Notes: a model not told the origin generated them from the letters alone. A stretch of 64,000 nt of DNA from Chimonanthus salicifolius (GCA_013350335.1 CM023536.1:7274207-7338206); one strand, 5' to 3'; numbered from the stretch's first letter, positions 1 through 11,146 are shown. Translations and numbers: made by a program.

Positions 1-614
1 GGATATGCACATTCAGGCAACTTGGAAAAGATGGAAAAAACATATGAGTTGATAAAAGAGAAAGTGAGTGCACCATTGGTTAGATCCATGATATGTGCAT
101 ATTGCAAGAGTTCAGGTTCGAATCGGATTAAGAAGATTGAGGCGCTGATGTGCTTTTTACCAGAAGATGACTATTTGCCTTGGTTGAACGTGCTTTTGAT
201 TCGGGCTTATGCACAGGAGGATATGGTTGAACGGATGGACAGTTCTATATCGAAGGCACTAGAGCACAGTACGCTCGTCACGAATATGAATGTGATGAAT
301 TGTATCATATCAAGTTATTTCGCTGTAACGCAGTTGATCGACTTTCAAGGTTTGTGAAGCACGCTGAGTCTGCAGGTTGGAGGCTCTATCAGTCATTGTA
401 TCATTGTAAGATGGCTATGTATGGCTCACAGAATAGGTTGGAGGAGATGGAGAGTGTTCTTGATGAGATGGAGGTTTCAGGATTCAATCCTGTAAAGAAG
501 ACATTTTGGATAATGTACAAGGCATACTTGAAATCAGGAGAGAATTTGAAAGTGGAGCGGTTACGGGTGACTATGTGCAAGCTTGGGTTTGGAATACCTT
601 TGGCTGCATCTTGA
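1..614 (+). pseudogene. Pentatricopeptide-repeat (PPR) protein gene, 3' end, frameshifted
   Basis: The reading frame is open from base 1, so the gene begins left of the window. It encodes helical-repeat protein with PPR-like spacing; KKTFWIMYKAYLKSG near the end is typical PPR helix sequence. PPR proteins are usually organellar RNA-binding factors. Translation runs in frame 1 to a TGA at 355-357. The homologous continuation (from [21 protein letters not shown]) is in the next frame from about 300 to 614. The switch lies at about 318-326 and fits loss of a single C in a TTTC(C)GC context. The final TGA (612-614) is made by the first three bases of the LTR element inserted here. A sequencing or assembly error at the frameshift would restore a nearly normal gene; otherwise it is a pseudogene. 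Family call is firm; the exact orthologue is not assigned. Confidence 0.75.
607..611. repeat. Target-site duplication, left copy (CATCT)
   Basis: The five bases before the 5' LTR, CATCT, are repeated exactly after the 3' LTR at 6612-6616. A 5-bp duplication is usual for LTR retrotransposon integration. It proves that this element and both flanks form one original insertion. Confidence 0.93.
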
Positions 615-1409
615 TGCAGCATGTGTGTGTCCACATGTGACACACACGGCTGTGTAAACAAAAGGAGCACGACAGCCCTTTCCTTTTGTTTCTCCACTTT
701 CCTTTTTCCCCTTCTTTCTCTTCTTTCTTCACATCACCGACACGAGAGTTCTAGATGAAGATGCCGACGGCCTCGATCCCGACTGATTCAGGCACCTCTT
801 TCTATATTTTCTTTTTCTAATTTGTTTCTTTGTTTATTTTTGTCCCTATTTTAGTGTTTAGGGTACGTATATAAATACCCCTTTTGTAGATTGTAATAGA
901 CACGAATTTGATTAATGAAATAAATTTGATTTGGTTTCGTTTCAAGATTTGTTCTTGGATTGCTTGTTTGTTCCTCTTGGATTTTGATCTTCACCGGCGT
1001 TTGGAGATAGTTTCGGAGTCTTCGATTTCTCTTCCATCTTCTGCCTACAAGCAGAAGATAGAACTCCTTTTCCAGACCAGCCAGCGACGGGCATCCATAG
1101 ACTGCCCTCTGCTGTCGTCTGGGTTTCACATCCTCGCCGCTGGGCAAGCTACGTCCCTGCTCTATTCGGCTGCCTAGGTTAGTGCTCACTGCCATCATCC
1201 CATCTCCATATCATCTCCATTCTTTCACCCTATCCTCTGCATCCAAATCCATACAGTCGATCACCCATTCTACTCTTAGTTACTGTTCATAGTAAACCCA
1301 TCTAACCTTACCTTTGTTCCTTTATTTAAATTAGGTCCCTAGGTCCCTTATTCCCTTCAAATCCATTTAGCCACATCTAAATTGCTTTAACCCGATCCCC
1401 ACTGCTTCA
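612..1409 (+). repeat. 5' LTR
   Basis: Aligns along its length with 5795-6611. It starts with TG, ends with CA, and is followed after two bases by the primer-binding site. It contains a TATA box (868-877) and AATGAAATAAA-like polyadenylation sequence at about 915-925. Open frames inside it on either strand are chance. Confidence 0.93.
868..877 (+). promoter_or_regulatory. TATA box of the 5' LTR
   Basis: TATATAAATA, conserved at the same place in the 3' LTR (6051-6060). It is the likely start point of retroelement transcription. The 3' LTR copy reads outwards into the DNA downstream of the broken PPR gene. Confidence 0.75.
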
Positions 1410-1411
1410 AG

Positions 1412-1423
1412 TGGTATCAGAGC
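1412..1423 (+). other. Primer-binding site (initiator tRNA-Met)
   Basis: TGGTATCAGAGC, two bases after the 5' LTR, matches the 3' end complement of initiator tRNA-Met used by most plant LTR elements. Confidence 0.9.
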
Positions 1424-1447
1424 CTAGATTAAAAAAAAAAAAAAATC

Positions 1448-2480
1448 ATGGCTGCCACTCCCAATCTTGAAGACAATCAACCTATCACTAGGGCTGAGAT
1501 GAATGCAGTTCAATATTCCTATTGAAGATTTGCGAGTCATGATGCAACAACTCCTTACCCGCGACAATCGACGTGATCGTGACAATCGTGGTAGGAGACC
1601 CCTAGTTCGACCCGAGTATGACTATAGCGATGAGGAGTCAGAAGACAACTGTGAGCCTCCGGACAATAAGAATAATCGACAATACCGTCCAAAGATGGAC
1701 TTACCATCTTTCAACGGTCAACTACATGTCGAAGGCTTCCTTGACTGGCTCTTTGAGGTCGAACTCTTCTTCGATTGTATGGAAATCGATGAGGCACAGA
1801 AAGTAAAGCTGGTAGCTAGCCAACTCAAGGCCGGAGCAACCGCATGGTGGCAACAGCTAGAAGCCGCCCGAAAGCAATAGAGGAAGCATCCTATCAATTC
1901 ATGGATGCGAATGAGAGAGCTACTGCGGATTCGCTTCCTTCCTGCTAATTATGAACAAGTTCTTTTCGAGCAGTATCAGAATTGTCGTCAGAGTAATCGT
2001 GCAATTTGTGACTACGCAGAAGAGTTTTATCGCCTTTCTACCAGAGCCGACTTGCCTGAGACTGAGACCCAACAAGTCTCATGAGACTTGGGTGGTCTTC
2101 GAGTTTCACTTCGTGACTGCTTCAGGTATCAGCTTGTTCACACTTTGAGCGAGGCAATTCAATTAGCCACAAAAGCTGAAAATCAGAATGATTGCTCGGA
2201 ATGAAGGAATACACAGATGGCTAGGCACACCCTCCATCAACTTCTTCGACTCCCCCACCAGCCTCAGGATGTACTTCTCAACAGATAGTGCCTCCTCGAC
2301 AAGTTCCACCACGGAACCAACCAGTTGCCCCGCCAAGGTCTACTGTTGGCCAAGACACAAGACGAAACAACCAATACGCCCGACCTATGGCAGGCAATTG
2401 CTTTCGTTGCGGTGAGCCAGAACACCGTTCAAATAATTGTCCTATTCGTCATGCAGTTGCAATTACCACTAATGAAGCCC
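1448..2480 (+). pseudogene. Retrotransposon Gag, broken
   Basis: An ATG at 1448 opens a short frame that stops at about 1525. The Gag-like protein resumes in another frame at 1503-1880, including the motif LKAGATAWW typical of the retrotransposon Gag domain. It stops in frame at 1880, although similarity continues after it in the same frame, and shifts frame again before a CCHC zinc knuckle, CFRCGEPEHRSNNC, at about 2400-2441. Gag packages the element RNA into cytoplasmic particles. At least two frameshifts and several stops make it non-functional. Confidence 0.85.
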
Positions 2481-2599
2481 AGGATGAAGAAGATGAGTAT
2501 ATTGAAGGACAAGAAGAAGATGTTGTTGACAATGAAGAAGACTATGTCGGCTATGGAGACGAAGGATCCTCTTTGGTGGTTCGCAGATTGCTATGTACA

Positions 2600-2815
2600 C
2601 TGAGGAAAGACCTCCCATCTCAACGTCACAAGATCTTCAAGACTCGATGCACCGTTAACGATAAAGTCTGTGATGTTATCATTGATGACAGTAGCTGTGA
2701 GAATATGATCTCCCAGTTGATGGTAGACAAGTTGGGCTTGCTGACCCAACTATATCCCTCTCCCTACTTGGTTGGATGGATCAAGAATGTGGAAGATACC
2801 CGAGTAACGAAGTAG
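2600..2815 (+). pseudogene. Retroviral-type aspartic protease, degraded
   Basis: Continues in frame from the zinc-knuckle reading frame (2288-2815). The segment CDVIIDDSSCENMIS occupies the place where related plant elements have an active-site Asp followed by small residues (IDGGSC or IDSG type). Here the residues after the first Asp are D-S-S, so the catalytic triplet looks altered. The frame stops at 2813-2815, before the reverse transcriptase. Confidence 0.65.
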
Positions 2816-3180
2816 TGCCTCCTCTCCTTCTCCCTTGGTAAGAGATACAAAGATGAAGCCCTCTGCGACGTTGTTGATATGGTCGTCAGCCACATGATTT
2901 TGGGCCGTCTGTGGCAGTACGACGCTGATTCCCACCATTGGGGACGTGCAAATATCTTCACCTTTTGCAAAGATGGAGTAACGGTCACCCTCGGCACTAA
3001 GTCAGGAAAAAGCTATCATCCACCACCACCTGAGAAAAAAGAGTCTTTTCTCCTAGTCAACGACATTGAGCGTGAGTCACGTGAAACAGGTGAAATCATT
3101 GCATTGGTCATCTAGGAATCAGACTCAATAGCCGTACTTCCCCACCAGAGGTAACCCCAATTCTGGATGAGTTCTAAGAC

Positions 3181-4480
3181 TTGATGCCAGATGAACTTCC
3201 AGATGGCTTGCCTCCGACTCGGGACATCCAGCATCACATAGATCTTGTCCCTAGAGCCAGTTTGCCACACCCGCCCCACTACAGGATGAGCCCTAAAGAG
3301 TTTGATATCTTACAGGGCCAAGTGGAGGACTTATTGCACAAGGGCGTGCTTCTCACCAGCATGAGCCCATGTGCCGTTCCAGCATTGTTGACACCCAAGA
3401 AGGACTGAAGTTGGCGAATGTGCATTAACAGTCGTGCCATCAACAAAATCACTGTCAAGTACAGGTTCCCTATTCCTCGCTTGGATGATATACTAGATAT
3501 GCTTGAAGGAACCAAAGTCTTCTCCAAACTAGATCTCAGAAGCGGGTATCATCAAATCCGCATCCGGCTCGGGGATGAATGGAAGACTGCCTTCAAGACC
3601 AAAGAAGGACTTCATGAATGGATGGTGATGCCGTTTGGACTCTCCAACGCACCAAGCACATTCATGCGGCTAATGAACCAAGTATTGAAGCGTTTTATTG
3701 GGAAGTTTGTCGTTGTCTACTTCGACGACATTCTCATCTACAGCCGTTCAAAGGAGGATCACCTACAGCATCTTCGCGAAGTATTCCAGGTACTCAAGGA
3801 TAATAGTTTATATGTTCATAAAAAGAAGTGTACTTTTCTTGCAGATAAGCTTGTCTTCTTAGGGTACGTTGTTGGATCCTCTGAAATACAAGTTGATAAA
3901 GAGAAGGTCTCTGCTATCCGTGAGTGGCCCACTCCACGAACGATTAGTGATGTTAGGAGTTTCCATGGCCTTGCCACCTTCTATCGACGGTTTGTGAAGA
4001 ATTTCAACAGTATTGCCGCTCCTCTCACTGAATGCCTAAAGAAGAAACAATTCACATGGACAAAAGCTGCTGAAAAGAGCTTCAACTTGATTAAGGAGAA
4101 ACTCACCACTGCTCCTGTCTTAGCCTTGCCAAGCTTTAACAAGTTGTTCGAAGTCGATTGTGATGCTTTTGGAGTTGGCATTGGAGCAGTTTTATCTCAA
4201 GAAGGCCGACATGTGCTTATTTCAGTGAAAAGCTAAGCGATGCACAGAAGAAATGGTCTACCTATGAGCAAGAGATGTATGCTGTAGTTCAAGCTTTGAA
4301 GTATTGGAGACACTATTTGATACAACTAGAGTTCATCCTTTAAACAGATCATCAGACTCTCGAGTATCTAAATGGTTCAACCACTCCAAACCGCAACCAT
4401 GCCAGATGGACCGCTCTCATTCAAGGGTTCACCTTTGTGCCTAAACATAAAGCCGGACAACAAAATAAAGTTGCCTATCC
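3181..4480 (+). pseudogene. Reverse transcriptase and RNase H, broken
   Basis: An upstream frame (3181-3408) holds the conserved pre-RT region and ends at a TGA. A 272-residue frame from 3418 carries most RT motifs: [24 protein letters not shown] and the catalytic YFDDILIYS, so the polymerase core is intact. RNase H begins near [20 protein letters not shown] at about 4145-4200. The frame is then lost at about 4205-4236, and further RNase H similarity continues in another frame to about 4470, itself interrupted by a TAA. RT and RNase H together copy the element RNA into DNA. Confidence 0.88.
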
Positions 4481-4689
4481 TTTAAGTCGGAAAACATCTC
4501 TACTCAATATCGCACGAGGTGAGATAATTGGTTTTGATTTCTTAAAGACTTATATGCAGATGATGAAGATTTTGCAAATGAATGGAAGAGTCTCCATGAA
4601 GAAAAACCTTCTAAAGGGGAATTTTAGCTCCATGACGGGTTCCTCTTTAAAGGTACTTAGTTATGTATCCCACGCAGTTCACTTCGAGA

Positions 4690-5640
4690 GCGCCTCATAC
4701 GGGAATTGCATGGAGGTGGCCTTCGAGGTCACTTTGGAAAAGATAAAAGCATTGCTCAGATTGAAGAACGCTACTATTGGCCCCAGCTAAAGCGTGATGT
4801 TATAAAATTCATCCAAAGATGCTACACCTGTCAAGCATCGAAGGGGCAAACGCAGAACACGGGTCTTTACACTCCACTGCCAGTTTCTAATGCTCTGTGG
4901 GAGGATCTATTGATGGATTTCATCTTAGGCCTTCCTCGCACACAATGTGGATTTGACTCAGTTTTTGTGATTGTGGATAGATTTTCTAAGATGGCTCACT
5001 TCGTAGCGTGCAAGAAGACATCAGATGCCTCTAATATTGCTACCTATTCTTTAAAGAGGTTGTTCGTTTGCATGGAGTTCCAAAGACCATCGCATCGGAT
5101 CGTGACACCAAGTTTCTCAGTCATTTTTGGTGCATCCTATGGTCACAGTATGATACTTCTCTCCAGTTTAACAGTACATGCCATCCACAAACCGATGGGC
5201 AAACCGAGGTTGTCAATAGAACACTTGGAAATCTTATTCGTAGCCTCTCCAGTGATGTCCAAAACAATAGGACTTGGCTCTTGCTCAAGCCGAGTTTGCA
5301 TACAACAGTGTCAAAACAGATCTACTGGTAAATCACCTTTTGAAATTGTCATGCGAAAGTCACCAACTCATCCAGTAGACCTTGCAAAGTTGCTCAAAGT
5401 GCTCGGTGCTAGTCAAGCAACATATAATATGGTTACTCGTATGGCGCAGATTCATGAAAAGGTAAAACAACATTTAGAGAATGCCAATGTGAAATACAAG
5501 AAAGTTGCAGATAAGAGTCGACGATTGAAAGTCTACAAAGAAGGTGATATGGTCATGATGCATCTACGCAAAGAAAGGGTCCCTACAGGTACTTATAGCA
5601 AGTTGAATTTAAAGAAGATTGGACCCTTCTAAAGTTCTTC
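4690..5640 (+). pseudogene. Integrase, frame-disrupted
   Basis: The N-terminal HHCC zinc-binding region is visible (HGGGLRGHFG, then RCYTCQ), followed by the catalytic-core start WEDLLMDFILGLP with FVIVDRFSKMAHF. The frame shifts near 5040-5070: the central core reads in another frame (5068-5331, including [12 protein letters not shown] with a catalytic Asp). The C-terminal region returns in the first frame with GDMVMMHLRKERVP and ends at 5632, slightly before the normal end, which continues out of frame to about 5710. Integrase inserts the DNA copy into the host genome; this one is inactive as written. Confidence 0.87.
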
Positions 5641-5785
5641 GCAAGATCAATGATAATGCCTATGTGATCGATCTTCCAGACAGTTATGGCATATCAAAGA
5701 CCTTCAACGTTTAAGACTTGTTTGAATATCATCCTCCGGTGTCTGCTTCAATGGTCATAGACTCGAGGACGAGTCCTTTTCAACC

Positions 5786-5794
5786 GGGGGAGAC
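5786..5794 (+). other. Polypurine tract
   Basis: GGGGGAGA followed by one C lies directly before the 3' LTR. It is the expected second-strand primer of the retrotransposon. Confidence 0.75.
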
Positions 5795-6611
5795 TGATGC
5801 AGCACATGTGTGTCCACACGTGACACACACAGCTGTGTAAACAAAAGGGGCACGACAACCCTTTCCTTTTGTTTCTCTACTTTCCTTTTTCCCCTTCTTT
5901 CTCTTCTTTCTTCACATCACTGACACGAGAGTTGTAGATGAAGATGTCGACGGCCCCGATCCAGACGATTCATGCACCTCTTTCTATCTTTTTCTTTTTC
6001 TAATTTGTTTCTTTGTTTATTTTTGTCCCTATTTTAGTGTTTAGGGTATGTATATAAATACCCCTTTTGTAGATTGTAATAGACACGAATTTGATTAATG
6101 AAATAGATTTGTTTTGGTTTCGTTTCAAGATTTGTTCTTAGGATTGCTTGTTTGTTCCTCTTGGATTTTGATCTTCACCGGTGTTTGGAGATAGTCTCGG
6201 AGTCTTCGATTTCTCTTCCATCTTCTGCCTGCAAGCAGAAGATAGAACTCCTTTTCCAGACCAGCCAGCGACGGGCATCCATAGACTGCCCTCTGCTGCC
6301 GTCTGGGTTTCACATCCTCGCCGCCGAGCAAGCTGCGTCCCTGCTCTTTTCAGATGCCAGGTTAGTGCTCATTGCCATCATCCCATCTCCATATCATCTC
6401 CATTCTTTCACCCTATTGCTGTTCAAATCAGTCACCACCCTGTCCTCTGCATCCAAATCCATACAGCAGATCACCCATTCTACTCTCAGTTACTGTTCAC
6501 AGTAAAGCCATCTAACCTTACATTTGTTCCTTTATTTAAATTAGGTCCCTTATTCCCTTCAAATCCATTTAGCCACATCTAAATTCCTTTAACCCGATCC
6601 CCACTGCGTCA
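5795..6611 (+). repeat. 3' LTR
   Basis: Begins TGATGCAGC and ends GCGTCA. It has a conserved TATATAAATA at 6051-6060, is directly preceded by a polypurine tract and followed by the CATCT target duplication. It carries a segment at about 6417-6443 that the 5' LTR lacks. Confidence 0.93.
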
Positions 6612-6616
6612 CATCT
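6612..6616. repeat. Target-site duplication, right copy (CATCT)
   Basis: Exact repeat of 607-611, marking the return to host DNA. The three codon positions after it (6617-6625) read CTT TCC TGA in the frame of the PPR gene. The uninterrupted protein therefore probably ended only two residues later than it does now. Confidence 0.9.
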
Positions 6617-6780
6617 CTTTCCTGAACTAATTTTTTCAGACATGAGAGCATGCATGCTGATAGTATTTAAAATTTCTTTCAACTGACCTTAACAACTGAT
6701 TGGTTTTTTTCCCATACAATCAAAATTATGGAAGGTAAGCTTCATTCTCAAGTAACTTTTTGGTGTTTAAATTTCTCTAG
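6617..6780 (+). other. Displaced end and 3' flank of the PPR gene
   Basis: After the target duplication the interrupted gene continues for two codons and its presumed original TGA at 6623-6625. AT-rich sequence follows that would have been the 3' UTR. The retrotransposon now separates this tail from the coding region by 6 kb. Confidence 0.6.
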
Positions 6781-6972
6781 GTTGCGTTTGGATGGCCCCC
6801 CATTACCTTTGTTTGGCAATGGAAGGATAAGTGTAAAAAATCAATTTTTACCCATCTCATCCCATTTTTTAAACCCTTTCTTGCCAAGGGGTATTCATAA
6901 CATGGGGGATAACCCCTGATCAAGGCTAACCTCGGGTAACCTTGCAAAATATCCCCCTCATCCAAACGCAGC
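6781..6972. mobile_element. Small MITE with GTTGCGTTTGGATG inverted ends
   Basis: Left end GTTGCGTTTGGATG and right end CATCCAAACGCAGC are inverted repeats differing at one base. The inner parts are also complementary (GGGGGATAACCCC region). No coding capacity. TAG lies next to each end, but a clear target duplication cannot be fixed, so the superfamily is undecided. Confidence 0.65.
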
Positions 6973-8022
6973 GTAGGATTTGTTTTGGATATCAAGCTTA
7001 CCTTTGGTTTATTGCCTTTATGTTTTGATGGTAATGACCACATGGTAGTGAATTTAGAGGGTGAAGAATAATATAAGATGCACTACTGTTGGTGAAAATA
7101 GCAGTGGTCATGTACCCTTTTCAATTCTTACAACTGTGTCCCAATTAGGATGTTGAATTGCCATGTCTAAGAGAATGTTGCTTTCTCCAATGTAACATTC
7201 CGCATCAATAGGGTTTACTTTGTTTGCTGTCTCTCTTACGTTGTACTTTCAACTTCTTACCACCCAACTACAAAACCTGCAAACTAGGGGTCAATTTTAG
7301 GAAGAAATAAAGTAAAAGTAATTCCCAAACCCAGTATATAATGTGATACACACCAAAGCATTTGCTCGAACCAGTTGCTTTATCACTCAAAACCCTACCA
7401 AACTGGCTGAAAAGCAGTTTGAGGGATGTGATAAATAAATAGGTCAGCAGACCAAGTAGGTGGTTAATTAGCCATCAATAAAATGTTTCTGACCACAAAA
7501 AAAAAGATAAGAGTAAGCTTTTCACCAACCTTCAATCTGAGTGTTACAACTTGTACTACCACTTGACGATGTTGAGTTACTATACGATGTTGCAAGTGGG
7601 GTCAAACCATGTGGTTCATCAAGCCACCTGGATACTGAGGACCAGGCACAGCTGGAAATGCTGAGCCCACACATATGAGAACCTCGACAGCCCATCAAAA
7701 AACATCCAAGCATAAGAGAGGAGGGCAACAATAGACAACACGACCTATCTCCCATCTCATGTCATACAACTCCAGACATGCAAGGAGAAAAGACAATGGA
7801 GGAACAGGTGGTCTGCTCAAACATATCCTGCTGACCACGAAGAGAGCAAACATTGATCACGATAAGATGATGCTCGCAAAGATTATCACAATGAGATACT
7901 ATCCAATCCAGCCATCCAATGAATCTCACAACCTGATGGGGTGTGTTGATACACCAAATGATAGAGTTGATGGAGAAAAAATTAACAAAGGATCTTGAAA
8001 AGTCAAGCCACCAGCTCCAACA
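6973..8022. other. Intergenic, no gene seen
   Basis: About 1 kb of ordinary AT-rich DNA. I found no convincing exon, RNA gene or repeat; short open frames here (for example 7522-7755 and 7759-7998) have no recognisable family sequence. Confidence 0.6.
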
Positions 8023-8030
8023 GTCACACC

Positions 8031-8308
8031 TAGGGCTGAAATCGGGTCGGATTTCTTAAAACTCCACCTGACCCTGAGTCAATATTTATAGAATCCGACA
8101 TGAGCTATTGACCCGAAATTCTCGACCCGACTCAACTTGAATTCTAACCTGACTCAATCCGAATTCTGATCGGACCCACATTTTGAACCCATTTTAGTCG
8201 GGTTGGGTCAGGTTAGGTTAATTTGAAAATCCTCAATCCAACCCGACCCGCTGACCCAATCCGCATGATTTCTTGAGTTGGGAAAATCCAACCCGAGTTT
8301 CACCCCTA
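8031..8308. mobile_element. Non-autonomous hAT-like element, GGGTCGGG family, copy 1
   Basis: Ends are TAGGGCTGAAA and (reverse complement of the right end) TAGGGGTGAAA. They are flanked by 8-bp duplications GTCACACC (8023-8030) and GTCACATC (8309-8316), 7 of 8 matching. The 278-bp body is packed with GGGTCGGGT, ACCCGACCCG and similar words in both orientations, like the subterminal repeats to which hAT transposases bind. No coding capacity. Confidence 0.78.
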
Positions 8309-8608
8309 GTCACATCCAAATAAGTGGAAGTGAGAATCACTGGACCTAGAAGAATTTAACACAGACGAGATTACTAACCCAACCCAAAATGACCCTTTTA
8401 ATAAATGGGTAGACCTAACCCAACTTGTTAAATAAATGGGTAAACCCAACCATAACCTATTTATAAATGGAAAACGGCTCGACCATTGCCATTTCTCTAT
8501 GCAACACATCCAACCATATAAAGTCTATACACATTTAAGTTGTAGTGTCACATAGTCTCGCTAAAAGAAGTCTCCTTTAGTAAGGTAAATGGGTAAGCAA
8601 CCTGAACC

Positions 8609-8822
8609 CAGGGGTTTAAATACCGTTATCTATGTCGACCGATATATCGTTATCGGCCGATATTTTCTCTCTCCAGCAAATATCGGCCGATATTTTGATA
8701 TCGGCCGATATGATACGGCCGATATATCGACCGAGAAGGTGAATATCGGCCGATAACGATATATATCGACTGATATTCACTCATTCAAAATCGATACGTA
8801 TCGGCCGATATATGTACCCCTG
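8609..8822. mobile_element. Non-autonomous hAT-like element, CGGCCG family, copy 1
   Basis: A 214-bp element with termini CAGGGGTTTAAATA and TGTACCCCTG, flanked by a perfect 8-bp duplication CCTGAACC (8601-8608 and 8823-8830). It contains five exact copies of the 12-bp palindrome TATCGGCCGATA plus variants such as TATCGACCGATA. An 8-bp duplication with CAGGGG ends indicates the hAT superfamily; the transposase must come from elsewhere. Confidence 0.9.
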
Positions 8823-9500
8823 CCTGAACCATCCGCAAACCCAAACCCAAATGCGAAATAGACCCAAATTAATTAAATCAGTTTAATAATACCCGAAATA
8901 GACCGAACTAGTGAAATCATCTTCATCCCCGTTGGAAAGGTTTCTTTTGAAAGCAATGGTCCACACAATTTACTCTCCCAAAACCTCAAAAGACGCAACG
9001 AAAGCTCGTGGGAAGGAGGAAATGCTAAAAGAGCGGGAATATGTGCAGCACGGGAGCCATTGCCACACCAAACAACTCTCTCTATCTCAACAAAGACTTC
9101 CAAGGAACAAAATGCAAAGCCTCAACTCTCCTAATCCATTTAGCTAAGATGGCATTATTCACCTCAACAATGGGTCTCACCCTTAGACCCTCTTTCCACC
9201 TCCTTTTTCCACCTACTCATCATGTCACATTCTCTCATTTTCAAGCATGTGGACTACAATCCTTTATATAAAAGTTTTAGATAGGTTCGGGATAGCAAAA
9301 TAAGTAAATTGGGGCTAATTTAGGTGAATTTGACCCATAGAACCCTTATAATGATCTTAGAGTAATTTTGGCTCAACTAAGTTGACCTTTGGGCTTGTGG
9401 ATGTAGGTTTGGACACCAATTGATTTATTATGTTCAATTAAGGATAATTGGACTTCATAGAGTTTATTGAAATTTGGGTCAGGCCTGGTAATATTTGGAT

Positions 9501-9868
9501 TAGGGGTGCAAAAAATGGCCTGCCCGATAATTCGGCCGATATGATTCTCTCTCCTCTTTTTTGTTTTTTTTTTAAATATCAGTATTATTTTATTATTTTA
9601 TTTTTTCTAAATTAAAAAATATAAAAAATTTGAAAAAGATTTTTTTTTAAAAAAAAAATTGAAAATGTAAATATCAGCTGATATTTTGACTCGGGCTCAT
9701 CACCATTTTGATATCTTTTTTTTTTAAAAAAAAAACTGATATTAATCATATCGGCCGATATGAAGGTTGTACGGCGGATACAATACGTATTGGCCGTTAT
9801 TATACGGTGCTTAAAACTCGTATGATATCAGCCGATACGTTTCGTATCGGTTGATATCTTGACCCTTG
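9501..9868. mobile_element. Non-autonomous hAT-like element, CGGCCG family, copy 2
   Basis: Left end TAGGGGTGCAAAAAATGGCC and right end TTGACCCTTG form imperfect inverted ends. Flanking octamers ATTTGGAT (9493-9500) and ATTTGGAC (9869-9876) match at 7 of 8. CGGCCGATAT-type palindromes lie near both ends and an A/T-rich core lies between. The core shares ATGATTCTCTCTCCTC and TTTAAATATCAG with the next element. Confidence 0.8.
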
Positions 9869-10482
9869 ATTTGGACTTTGGGCTTACAAGCTTAACTAGG
9901 TCATTCGGGTCTATTAGGTAATTGGGCTGAAGTTAACAAAGTGTTCAGGTTTATTAGATGGAATTCACTAATTAATACTTTAGGCAATTTGGGTCATAAA
10001 AGTCAAGTCAATTTTATCAATGGTCTATTAGGCATGATGCCTCAATCACATTAATTAAATATTTATTAAAAATAAATAAGAAAATAAATTAAAGGTCCAG
10101 TCGTTACAAATGTTGTTTACTCAAAAAAGACAATTTACCTTTTGATTTCATTTTTTAGTTCTTAAAAACTATCACTTAAATTAATTAATCAAATTAATTT
10201 TTTCAACGATATATGCATGTTTAGACCCATTCAACAAATTCATTTTGGTAGGTCTTAAATTTAAAAGAAATTTCCAATGTACATCCAAAAGTATCACATC
10301 GATGTGTATTTTTACTTAATCAAACTCAAAATGAGTCATCCAATGAGAATCATATTGGGCTCACGCACTTTCACTAAAATTGAGTACTAAGCCCATTTTT
10401 ACACATTCTAAAATTTCTCCCATATTGACTAATTATCTATTAGTATTTTTTTTTGACATTTTTTCTATGTATCTTTATTAAT

Positions 10483-10891
10483 GATGGGTCAAAAATCAAT
10501 AATATTAGATGATTTGAATGATATCGGCAATCTCGGGCAATATCATTCTCTCTCCTCCATTCGATTTTTTTTTTAAATATCAGGTTATCTTTTATTTTTC
10601 TGAATAATAATAATAATAAAATAAAAAAGCCCTGATTTAAGAAAAAAATTTGAAATCGAAAATAGCTGCTGATATCTCGGCCTATATCGGACCACTATCG
10701 AGTCCAATATCGGCTGAGATATCGGACCAATATCGATCTGGGCCCACAACTGATTTTTTTTTTTTTTTTTAAAAACCGATATGTAATAATATCGGTCGAT
10801 ATTATTACTGTATGATCGATACAAATCAGGTCAAAAAATCTAAGATGTATCGACCGATACGTATCATATCAGGCCATTTTTTTCACCTCTG
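10483..10891. mobile_element. Non-autonomous hAT-like element, CGGCCG family, copy 3 (diverged)
   Basis: The body carries repeated ATATCGG, CCGATAT and CGACCGATAC words and the same ATTCTCTCTCCTC and TTTTTAAATATCAGG core as copy 2. The right end TTTTTTTCACCTCTG matches the family terminus. The left end, near ATGGGTCAAAAATC, is less certain and no target duplication was found, so the boundaries are approximate. Confidence 0.6.
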
Positions 10892-10992
10892 GTGAAGAGA
10901 AAGAAATGAGCAAAAGAACTCCATGTGGACAACATAGAACAAATCACATTGTGTAAATTATTTATTTATAAGCACAAGTAAATAATTCATAT

Positions 10993-11146
10993 TGGATATA
11001 GTTCAGTTGGTTGCGTCCCCTGCTGACCTGACAAGTTTGAATTTTCGTGGATTAACCTGGTGTGCCTTTAGGATAAGGGTATCACCCGTGGAGGTTTTAC
11101 GCTGTGTATTCCACGGTTTTCAACACATAAATTCAAAAAAAAAAAA
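10993..11146 (+). mobile_element. tRNA-derived SINE-like element
   Basis: TAGTTCAGTTGG at 10999-11010 fits the pol III A-box consensus exactly. GTTTGAATTTTC at 11035-11046, 24 bases further, is a degenerate B box. About 90 bases of unrelated body follow, ending in an A-run at 11135-11146. This layout is that of a plant tRNA-derived SINE. No clear target duplication was found. It is not an intact tRNA gene because the arms do not fold. Confidence 0.6.

Larger units (their letters stand above)
612..6611 (+). mobile_element. Ty3/gypsy LTR retrotransposon, full length, coding region decayed
   Basis: Exactly 6,000 bp, bounded by two LTRs (798 and 817 bp) that begin TGATGCAGC and end TTCA or GTCA, with a 5-bp target duplication. 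Internal order is primer site, Gag with CCHC knuckle, protease, reverse transcriptase, RNase H, integrase, polypurine tract; integrase after RT and RNase H is the Ty3/gypsy order. No single open frame survives: gag and pol are split by several stops and frameshifts, so the copy cannot be autonomous. The LTRs differ by many substitutions, a roughly 27-bp segment present only in the 3' LTR and an 8-bp duplication present only in the 5' LTR, so the insertion is not very recent. The integrase C-terminus resembles chromovirus-type elements, but I could not identify a chromodomain, so the clade is left open. Confidence 0.95.

Noticed and set aside
851..1198. Open frames on both strands inside the LTRs (also 6125-6582)
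   Set aside because: They lie in LTR sequence, differ between the two LTRs and show no protein family; regulatory sequence of the element.
5560..5720. Chromodomain at the integrase C-terminus
   Set aside because: The end of integrase is visible, but I could not recognise the conserved aromatic pattern of a chromodomain in the decayed frames.
8650..8810. Regular palindromes as a CRISPR-like or transcription-factor array
   Set aside because: Plant nuclear DNA, no constant spacer length, and boundaries coincide with hAT ends and an 8-bp duplication.
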